A stretch of DNA of 6,719 bases. Origin: JALYXS01 sp051003795 (lineage in GTDB: Bacteria > Acidobacteriota > Terriglobia > Bryobacterales > Bryobacteraceae). The DNA lies in contig JBPCKZ010000126.1 of assembly GCA_051003795.1 (NCBI GenBank), forward strand, positions 1 to 6,719, written 5' to 3'. The notes under the pieces are model-generated. The model was not told the DNA's origin and did not search any database. It worked only from the letters and a program-made list of their open reading frames with translations. The translations under genes and the position numbers were made by a program. This document shows positions 1 to 5,473 of the stretch, piece after piece; within the stretch, counting starts at the first letter, position 1; every line of letters begins with the position of its first letter.

Positions 1-107
1 TCGGGGGACAAGTAGCTATACATTGCACTCTGTTGATAATCCAGTCCTCTCATAGTTTCCTAAAACATAAAGACGCTATTGCGTTTCGAATGGTAACAGC
101 CAAATCG

Positions 108-167
108 AGTTTTTCAGCATCCTGCTAGGAACGTCTTCAGCAACCCAGTTTTTCAGCATCCTGCTAG
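108..167. repeat. Pair of 21-bp direct repeats, 39-bp period
   Basis: Positions 108-128 and 147-167 are identical over 21 bp; the shared core is TTTTTCAGCATCCTGCTAG. Each copy contains a small inverted repeat, AGCA-TCC-TGCT. A weaker third match (TTCAGCAACC, 136-145) lies in the 18-bp spacer. The repeats lie in an AT-richer stretch (1-178) in which I see no gene, and end 11 bp before the start of the broken gene at 179. They could be a REP-like dispersed element or the scar of an insertion sequence end. The sequence of this window alone does not decide. Confidence 0.8.
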
Positions 168-178
168 AGGAATCGGGC

Positions 179-1127
179 TTGCGCAGGCTTTTTTTTATTG
201 TCGATAGCCGTAATTCGCAACGCAACTGTGACCATCTCGATCTCGCCCGATGCCCAAGCGGTAACACTCGGTTCCGCGATAAGTATCGAAATTCTGGTAT
301 CCGGGTTGACCAGCGGGACTTCGCTTGGAACCAACGACATACTGTCGGCAATCAGCTGAATCTCTCCGGCTTGGGAGATATTCACGCCGTAACTCCGAGC
401 GTGGGAACGGTGGAACTGTTCGAGCTGTCATTCGATAGCCCGGCGCTGCTCAACGGCAAGCAATCATCGGCATTTCGTATCGCTACTCTGAGATTTAATA
501 CTTTGGCGGCTGCTAACAACAGTCCGCTCGCAGTTACTGTCAATGCCTTTGGAGATGCGTCTGGAAATTCGGTGCCAGCGTCCATTCAGAATGGCGCGGT
601 TTCGAACACTCAGGCAGATCCGAACGCGCCATCAATCACATCGGGCGGCATCGTCCCGGTTTACAGCGCATCGACAACCACCGAGTCCGGGTCCTGGACA
701 TCCATCTACGGAAAGAATCTGGCGACCACGACAGCAATGTGGAATGGCAATTTCCCCACCCTGCTCGGCGGCACGAGCGTTACCATCGACTCCAGACCGG
801 CTTATCTTTGGTTTGTCAGCCCCACTCAAATCAACGTGCAGGCTCCCGACAATAGCGCAGCCGGGACAGTGGTGATTGTCGTGACGACCGCTGCTGGCAC
901 TGCCTCTTCTACAGTGACGCTTGGCCAGTACGGGCCGTCATTCAGCCTGTTCAATGGCATGGCAAATACGTTGCGGCCGTTGCGCCAACGCCTGCCATCC
1001 CCGGCAACAGCGGAGCTGGGTATGACTACATCGGACCCTCGGGTGTGTTTTCTTTCCCAAGCCGTCCGGTAAAAGTCTCCTTCTTTACGGCGTGGGATTT
1101 GGTTCGACTATGCCAGCAGTTCCATGA
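179..1127 (+). pseudogene. Secreted cohesin-like / TIGR03437-domain protein, multiply frameshifted
   Basis: This is the remnant of an exported acidobacterial protein of unknown function. Reading across frames gives a signal peptide like MRRLFLLSIAV, a beta-rich domain opening with TVTISISPDAQAVTLGS, and a continuation NQLNLSGLGDI...VGTVELFELSFDSP that resembles the cohesin-like domain of PEP-CTERM proteins. The TIGR03437-type C-terminal domain follows (about 655-1124; SWTSIYGKNLA, PTQINVQAP, YIGPSGVFSFPSRPV, LLLYGVGFG). I see four lesions. An extra T in the T8 run (189-196) breaks the signal peptide. About 20-25 residues plus one base are missing around 330-345. ATGGC is tandemly duplicated (954-963). 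About 10 bases are lost at 1075-1076. The longest single frame is 179-1072, from a TTG codon. The last homologous codons end at TGA 1125-1127, short of the usual family end. Family assignment is from memory of the domain; the lesions are inferred by comparing frames. Confidence 0.82.
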
Positions 1128-1733
1128 CCTCATGTTTCCGTGAAGAGATCGACAACTCGAAATCTACATAGCCGGTTTTGATGGCGTTGCTAGCATCTCG
1201 GGATGCACTGCGGTTTCCGGCTTCTGGGCAAAAGTTATGCCGCCCGCCGCTTTGATGGTTCTAAGTGCGGCTGCCCCATCGGAATCCACACCCGACAGGA
1301 TGACGGCGACCCGCAGCCCCGCCCAATTTTCAGCGAGCGAGTTCAGAAAGATGGTGATCGTATTGGGCCAGCCTTGTGGTTTTGAGACGGGGTTTAGACG
1401 AAAATGCGCATCACGCAGAGTCAGGTCGCAATTGCGCGGAATCACGCAAATGTTATTTCGCTCGACAGACATATCCTCGGTGATGAGTTGCGCGGGCATA
1501 AAGTTCGCTCGTGAAAGGATCTCGGGCAGCGTCGTATGAACGCGCCGGAGGTGCTTGACGACCACGATTGTCCAGCCCGCCGCGGTCGGAATTACACTGC
1601 CCTTGCCTGAGGGAGGCTCGGCGACTATACCGCTTCGCATGCCCGCGTTTCCGCTTTCCATCGATCCCTCTGTGCCCGCCGCCTTGGCAGTACTGATTGC
1701 CGCCCCGGCCGTGTTTCTCCTCAGAAGCCGCAA
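1108..1733 (-). pseudogene. cheB-like: CheB-type protein-glutamate methylesterase, remnant
   Basis: CheB domains demethylate chemoreceptor glutamates with a Ser-His-Asp triad. The minus-strand frame 1733-1164 matches the domain from about 1600 leftward. It contains VVVKHL with the expected catalytic His (codon 1551-1553), then LPEILSRANFMPAQ, VIPRNCDLTL, SLAENW, SGVDSDG with the expected Asp, and IKAAGGITFAQ. The N-terminal GASAGG segment with the nucleophile Ser is not recognisable, so the remnant should be inactive. Near 1187-1193 a one-base loss shifts the frame. The true C-terminus, NAIKTGYVDFELSISS..., continues in another frame to TAG at 1108-1110. The frame has an ATG at 1733, but the first 40 or so residues resemble nothing I know. 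No chemoreceptor, CheR or response regulator gene lies nearby, so its partners are unknown. Confidence 0.8.
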
Positions 1734-1738
1734 GCCGT

Positions 1739-2071
1739 GGGTCGCTCCCGGCGTTCCACGTGTTCCCGCAGGTGTCGTTTGCCGCGTTCCTCACCGCTGA
1801 CGGGCAAGCTGTACAGCAAAGCGCCATGGGCAGTGCGGGCAAAATTCGACCGCAAGATCGCGGACTTTGTCATTTGCGACCGGGCAGAGGCTCAAAATCG
1901 TTGCGGTGATCGAACTGGACGACCGCATGCACTCGGCGCAGGCTGACCGGCAGGGCGACGCCATCACCAGAGCCGCAGGCTGTCCGACGATCCGCTGTCA
2001 AACGTCAGAAGCGGTCACAGGCCGAGATTGCAGCCTTATTCCAGCACGCACAGGCATGGATGGCGCAATAG
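1739..2071 (+). pseudogene. DUF2726 protein, frameshifted remnant
   Basis: DUF2726 proteins have a nuclease-like fold, often follow an N-terminal membrane segment, and are frequent on plasmids and integrative elements; their role is not established. The domain is legible across frames: LPAFHVFPQVSFAAFLTADG (frame of 1739), GKLYSKAPWAVRAKFDRKIA then DFVICDRAEAQ (frame of 1803), IVAVIELDDRMHSAQADRQ (frame of 1897), and QAEIAALFQHAQAWMAQ ending at TAG 2069-2071. The first two shifts look like single-base gains, GG to GGG at 1802-1804 and AAA to AAAA at 1894-1897. The third is near 2001-2006. Upstream, frame 1639-1740 encodes a hydrophobic stretch, LAVLIAAPAVFLLRSRK, that could be the lost membrane anchor; this is a guess. 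Otherwise 1609-1738 holds nothing I can assign. Confidence 0.75.
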
Positions 2072-2256
2072 CGTCCCGCTGCCTTTTTCCTTTCCGATAC
2101 CGAACGACACCCCGGCTACCTTTCTCTCTTCCGGCACAATGCGGGCGGCGCTCCCGGCGCAATGAGAATTTTCCCCTGCCCTTTGGTCATTCCTCGCGCG
2201 TAGCCAAAATTCCCAGTTGCGCCGCTCGCCTTACCCCCCGCTTGCGAGCCGTACAA
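2072..2256. other. No gene recognised
   Basis: I see no coding remnant that I recognise on either strand between the DUF2726 stop and the hairpin at 2257. The plus strand is rich in pyrimidine tracts at 2080-2125, with no clear promoter or terminator. Confidence 0.5.
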
Positions 2257-2289
2257 GAGACCGCATGGGCGGTCTCCAGAACGAAAAGG
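2257..2289 (+). promoter_or_regulatory. Hairpin followed by ribosome binding site
   Basis: GAGACCGC (2257-2264) and GCGGTCTC (2269-2276) form a perfect 8-bp stem with the tetraloop ATGG. No T-run follows, so it is not a standard terminator. AAGGA at 2285-2289 then lies 10 nt before the ATG at 2300, giving a structured leader directly upstream of the small zinc-ribbon gene. I infer an mRNA stability or translation element, possibly a shared leader in the ancestral mobile element. Confidence 0.6.
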
Positions 2290-2299
2290 AATCCAGACC

Positions 2300-2524
2300 A
2301 TGGCGAACACGAATTGTTTATCCGATATGCAGTGCCCAAAATGAAACAGCTTTGCGCCTTTTAACATCGACGTCCACACGATCATGCGGTTCACCGATGA
2401 GGGCGTTGACGACCATGGTGGCGACAAGGCTTGGGGCGACGAATCCCACTGCGAGTGCTGTGACTGCATGTTCTCCGGCATCGTCGCCGATTTCACCAAC
2501 AAGCCGCAGCAAGAGGAGGCAGCC
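2300..2524 (+). pseudogene. Small zinc-ribbon protein with TGA at a cysteine position
   Basis: The ATG at 2300 has a good ribosome binding site. The product begins MANTNCLSDMQCPK and meets TGA at 2342-2344. The same frame then stays open: APFNIDVHTIMRFTDEGVDD, DKAWGDESHCECCDC, SGIVADF. This resembles small phage and plasmid proteins with a CPxCG knuckle at the N-terminus, an acidic centre, and a CxCxxC knuckle before a VADF ending. TGA falls where the second Cys of CPxC is expected, so I read it as a nonsense mutation. The frame has no stop before the methyltransferase ATG at 2525, and runs in phase into it until 2602. Its ancestral end is probably lost, or lay within about 10 codons of 2524. 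Function is unknown; the zinc-ribbon assignment is moderately secure. Confidence 0.6.
2513..2519 (+). promoter_or_regulatory. Strong Shine-Dalgarno for the methyltransferase
   Basis: GAGGAGG lies 5 nt before ATG 2525-2527. It fixes the ancestral start of the methyltransferase and indicates translation separate from the zinc-ribbon frame, although the two frames are in phase. Confidence 0.75.
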
Positions 2525-3476
2525 ATGACCCAGTACCGCAACACCATCGTTCATGCCGACTGCCTGCACTTCCTGCCCCATCTTCCGGCTGAAAAGCGTT
2601 AAAAACCTCACCGACCCGCCCTATATCACCCGCTACAAATCCCGCGACAGCCGCACGGTGCCCAACGACAATAACGCCACGTGGCTCAAGCCCGCCTTCG
2701 ACGAAATGTACCGCGTCCTTGCCTCGGATAGCTTCGCCCTCTGCTTCTACGGATGGCCGCAGGCCGACCGCTTCATCCGGGCTTACCGCGACGCCAGGTT
2801 CCGGGTCGTCGGACATCCGACCTTCCCGAAGCGCTACACCTCCGCGACCAAGTTCCTTCGCTACCAGCACGAATGCGCGCACCTGCTCGCCAAGGGCAAA
2901 CCGCGTCCCCTCGCAAAGCCCATCGGCGACGTGTTTGCGTGGCACAATACCGGCAACAAGCTCGACCGAGAAGCCGTTTTCGGCGCTCCTGCCTCTGGTA
3001 GAGACGTTCTCGCAGCCGCAACGCACTGTGCTGGAACCGTTTGCGGGGTCTGGCTCCTCACTGGTTTCTACGGATGGCCGCAGGCCGACCGCTTCATCCG
3101 GGGGTTTATCGCGACGTCGGGTTCCGGGTCGTCGGACATCCGACCTTCCTGAAGCGCTACACCTCCGCGACCAAGTTCCTTCGCTACCAGCACGAATGCG
3201 CGCACCTGCTCGCCAAGGGCAAACCACGTCCCCTCGCAAAGCCCATCGGCGACGTGTTTGCGTGGCACAATACCGGCAACAAGCTCGACCGAGAAGCCGC
3301 TTTCGGCGCTCCTGCTTCTGGTAGAGACGTTCTCGCCGGGGTCTGGCTCCTCACTGGTGGCCGCGAAAAATCTTGGACGTAGCTACCTCGGCGTCGAGCT
3401 GGAAGTCGGATATCGCGGCATCGGAAAGGAGGCTTGCCCGGTAAGCAAAATGGTCCGAAACCGCTATAACCTGTGA
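2525..3476 (+). pseudogene. Beta-class DNA methyltransferase, frameshifted and internally duplicated
   Basis: This was a DNA modification methylase using S-adenosylmethionine. Catalytic motif IV DPPY (2613-2624) precedes motif I FAGSG (3040-3054), the order of beta-class N6-adenine/N4-cytosine enzymes; DPPY favours adenine. The start MTQYRNTIVHADCL is followed by a one-base gain in AAAA (2592-2595), giving TAA at 2600. The frame resumes at 2595 with SVKNLTDPPYITRYKS, NEAR-family landmarks EMYRVL, FYGWPQADRFIRAYRD and GNKL. A 5-base loss has removed most of HPTEKP around 2961-2966. A segment is then tandemly repeated (2745-3065, 3066-3358), the second copy lacking 30 bp of motif I. The ending is GSGSSLVAAKNLGRSYLGVELE, stop 3474-3476. 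No cognate restriction gene is visible, so an orphan phage or element enzyme is likely. It is surely inactive as read. Confidence 0.88.
2745..3358 (+). repeat. Tandem duplication of 321 bp inside the methyltransferase
   Basis: Copy 1 is 2745-3065 (321 bp) and copy 2 is 3066-3358 (293 bp). Both begin TTCTACGGATGGCCGCAGGC and end TCTGGCTCCTCACTGGT. Copy 2 has a 2-bp gain with local changes after its CATCCGGG and lacks 30 bp corresponding to 3014-3043 or so. Outside these sites I count six substitutions, all transitions. Both copies carry the same 5-bp deletion at AAGCTCGACCGAGAAG. The unit covers the target-recognition region through motif I. Confidence 0.93.
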
Positions 3477-3534
3477 CAGGTACCAAACCCCTGCCCCAAA
3501 ACAGGCAGGTGTCACAGTTTTGTCATACAAACTG
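3471..3534. terminator. Overlapping inverted repeats between convergent genes, possible terminator
   Basis: CTGTGACA (3471-3478) pairs with TGTCACAG (3510-3517). CCTGCC (3490-3495) pairs with GGCAGG (3504-3509), giving a 14-bp interrupted stem with an 11-nt one-sided bulge and an 8-nt loop. TTTT follows at 3518-3521, terminator-like for the plus-strand methyltransferase that ends at 3476. A second stem, CAGTTT (3515-3520) with AAACTG (3529-3534), shares bases with the first, so the two are mutually exclusive. It may instead be a REP-like element or an insertion sequence end. It lies exactly where broken genes give way to intact ones. Confidence 0.5.
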
Positions 3535-3588
3535 GTGTGCGACATCGAGATCGGCCATTCGATTCCCGCGAAGAGCGTCTGCACGTTC

Positions 3589-4527
3589 TCATTTGTCCGG
3601 GAATCGGATTGACACGAGGCGCGCGCGCATTTGCGGGGGGACCGGGACCGAACTCAACGCGGCCAGCGCGGCCTGCGCGCCTGGCGCTCTGGATTCGACC
3701 ATACGGGCCAAATATTCCAAAGCCTCCGGCTGGCGCGTCAGCGCAATGGCGGATAAAAGTGCCGCGGGGCGGGATCGGCCGCGCTCGAACCGCGCCTTTA
3801 ATATTTCGAACACCTCCGGCTGATGAATCGACGCCAAGGCTAGAGCGGCCTCGGCGCACATATCGCCCAGGCTATCCATCGAGCTATCCAGAAATCGCGC
3901 GACGAATGGAATGCCCGCGCGCCCCTCAATTCCGAGCAACGCCAAGAAGCACGCCCCCAAGACTTCCGGTTCCTCGTCCCCCGCCAGCGCCCGCAATCGC
4001 AGCAGCAACGCTCCTTCGGGACGGCCCAACTCGCCGATCGACCGCGCCGCTTCCACGCGAACGGTCTTATCGCTATCCATTAACGGCGGCACCAGGTGCG
4101 AAAGGATATCGAGGTAACTCAGCCCGCGGCACTGGCTCAACGCGTGCGCGCTATTTCCGCGCAGCGCGCCGGCCGTGTCTTGTTGGCCGCCCCACACGGG
4201 CTCCATCTGACGATGTTCCAGGCCCCGAATAAACACGGCCGCATCGTCATGTCCAAGTTCCGCGAGAGCCCGGCCGATCGCGTTCTTCGCCCAGCACTGC
4301 GGGTCGGACCTAGCCGCATTGATGAAAAATCGGTCGAACGCCGAAAGCAGTTCAGGCAGGAGAATTTCCAATTCCAATTGCGCGGCAATCTGGGCGGCCT
4401 TCGCGACAATGTAATTGTTCTTGCGCCCCAGGGCTTTGCGCAGCCCTTCCACGGTGAACGCGGCTCCCGGCGCGTGGCGGAGTTCTTCCAGCTCCGCCAG
4501 GGCTTTCTCGAAATCCTTCTTGCCCAT
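3589..4527 (-). CDS. HEAT-repeat domain protein
   Basis: This is an intact protein of 312 residues, predicted cytoplasmic, without signal peptide or membrane segments. It is built of paired amphipathic helices typical of HEAT-like repeats: about residues 25-65 (KNNYIVAKAAQIAAQLELEI), 78-105, 145-180 (VRVEAARSIGELG), 184-210 (EVLGACFLALLGI), 222-250 and 253-290. Such solenoids bind other proteins and have no catalytic centre. A more distinctive block, EPVWGGQQDTAGALRGNSAH (109-128), connects the N-terminal and middle helices and may mark a family-specific surface. The ATG at 4525-4527 gives a sensible start; only 10 bp separate it from the divergent ABC ATPase start, and I see no Shine-Dalgarno. 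The partner is unknown; a functional tie to the exporter is only suggested by the divergent layout. Confidence 0.85.
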   Translation of the reverse strand: MGKKDFEKALAELEELRHAPGAAFTVEGLRKALGRKNNYIVAKAAQIAAQLELEILLPELLSAFDRFFINAARSDPQCWAKNAIGRALAELGHDDAAVFIRGLEHRQMEPVWGGQQDTAGALRGNSAHALSQCRGLSYLDILSHLVPPLMDSDKTVRVEAARSIGELGRPEGALLLRLRALAGDEEPEVLGACFLALLGIEGRAGIPFVARFLDSSMDSLGDMCAEAALALASIHQPEVFEILKARFERGRSRPAALLSAIALTRQPEALEYLARMVESRAPGAQAALAALSSVPVPPQMRARLVSIRFPDK

Positions 4528-4540
4528 AATAGATAGAATG
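4525..4540. promoter_or_regulatory. Divergent start region of 10 bp between two genes
   Basis: Minus-strand ATG (4525-4527) and plus-strand ATG (4538-4540) are separated by AATAGATAGA. Any promoter for either gene must therefore overlap the other gene. CATAAT (4525-4530) resembles a -10 box 7 nt before the plus ATG, which would fit a leaderless or near-leaderless transcript; no convincing -35 box or Shine-Dalgarno is seen on either side. Confidence 0.4.
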
Positions 4541-5473
4541 CTTCAGGCCGCCAGCCCGTTGCTGCAAATTCGCGGCCTTCACAAGGCGTTCAAGGACGTC
4601 GCCGCCGTCGATGGCGTGGATCTCGAAGTTCATTCGGGCGAGTGTTTCGGGTTGCTGGGCCCGAACGGCGCAGGCAAGACGACCACCATCGAAATCTGCG
4701 AGGGCCTGATTTCACCCGATTCCGGAAAGGTGGAACTGTTCGGGCTGCGCTGGAAAACGGATTCGCGGAAGCTGCGCCAGCGGCTCGGCATTCAGCTTCA
4801 GGAGACACAGCTTTCCGAAAAGCTCACGGTTGAAGAAACTATCCGCCTTTTCCGCAGTTTCTACCTAGGCGGCGCATCCGTTTCCGATATAATCGCGATG
4901 GTCCAATTGCAGGAGAAGCGGAAGGCGCGGGTGGGCAACCTTTCCGGCGGCCAGAAACAGCGGGTCGCGATGGCTTGCGCGCTGGCGGGCGATCCCGATT
5001 TGATTTTTCTCGATGAACCGACCACGGGTCTCGATCCCCATGCGCGGCGGCAAGTTTGGGAGTTGATCGAAAATCTGAAGAAGGTTGGCCGCACCATCAT
5101 TCTCACCACGCATTACATGGAAGAGGCGGAGCGCCTATGCGACCGCGTGGCCATTATGGATCGCGGGAAAATTATCGCTCTCGGCACGCCGCGCGAGCTC
5201 ATCGATTCCATCGGCGTCGCGCACATGGTGGAATTCGCGGTGGACGGACGCTCCCTCGATCTTGCTATCCTGCAAGCCATCGAGGGCGTTCGCGCGGCGC
5301 GGACGGAGAGCGGCGGCTATGAGCTGCAAGTGGCGGAATTGCACCGCACCGTACCGGCGCTTCTTGCCGAGCTGGCGCGCCGCGATATTCCCGTCACGGA
5401 ACTCCGCACGCATTCGGCAACGCTCGAGGACGTTTTTGTATCCTTCACCGGAAGGAGCCTGCGGGATGTGTGA
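4538..5473 (+). CDS. ABC exporter ATP-binding protein, DrrA-like
   Basis: The 311-residue ATPase hydrolyses ATP at the cytoplasmic face to drive the permease encoded next. All motifs are intact: Walker A GPNGAGKTT (41-49), Q-loop region IQLQE (85-89), signature LSGGQ (135-139), Walker B LIFLDEP (155-161), D-loop GLDP (164-167), and switch His192 in LTTHYMEEAE. The last 90 residues form the C-terminal extension of DrrA/CcmA-type subunits, ending TLEDVFVSFTGRSL. Length is usual for the family. I chose ATG 4538 rather than the upstream in-frame ATG at 4415 because the extra 41 residues lie inside the divergent HEAT gene and resemble nothing, while homology begins at LLQIRGLHKAF just after 4538. 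The stop TGA overlaps the permease start. Substrate class (drug, lipid or other) cannot be told from the ATPase. Confidence 0.95.
   Translation: MLQAASPLLQIRGLHKAFKDVAAVDGVDLEVHSGECFGLLGPNGAGKTTTIEICEGLISPDSGKVELFGLRWKTDSRKLRQRLGIQLQETQLSEKLTVEETIRLFRSFYLGGASVSDIIAMVQLQEKRKARVGNLSGGQKQRVAMACALAGDPDLIFLDEPTTGLDPHARRQVWELIENLKKVGRTIILTTHYMEEAERLCDRVAIMDRGKIIALGTPRELIDSIGVAHMVEFAVDGRSLDLAILQAIEGVRAARTESGGYELQVAELHRTVPALLAELARRDIPVTELRTHSATLEDVFVSFTGRSLRDV
5452..5457 (+). promoter_or_regulatory. Shine-Dalgarno for the permease
   Basis: AAGGAG inside the end of the ATPase gene lies 12 nt before GTG 5470 and 21 nt before ATG 5479. The spacing favours the GTG, although 12 nt is long. Confidence 0.5.

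Noticed and set aside
108..167. CRISPR array
   Set aside because: There are only two repeats with an 18-bp spacer, and no cas genes.
189..196. Phase-variable T8 tract controlling a secreted protein
   Set aside because: The gene has at least three further lesions, so switching the tract would not restore a product.
1867..2364. Plus-strand open frame of 165 codons as a novel protein
   Set aside because: Only its first 45 or so residues match DUF2726; the rest runs out of frame past the homologous stop at 2069-2071.
2384..2602. A 72-residue zinc-ribbon/methyltransferase fusion
   Set aside because: The phase match is accidental. A strong Shine-Dalgarno before ATG 2525 marks a separate gene start, and the frame ends because of the one-base gain at 2592-2595.
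2493..3239. Long minus-strand open frame of 248 codons across the methyltransferase
   Set aside because: Its translation repeats itself because it is antisense to the tandem duplication; the plus strand carries the DPPY and FAGSG motifs.
3537..4232. Long plus-strand open frame of 231 codons
   Set aside because: It lies antisense to the intact HEAT-repeat gene, and its Arg/Pro-rich translation is typical of a shadow frame in GC-rich DNA.
4415..4537. N-terminal extension of the ABC ATPase
   Set aside because: The extra residues are antisense to the HEAT gene, and homology to the family begins only after ATG 4538.
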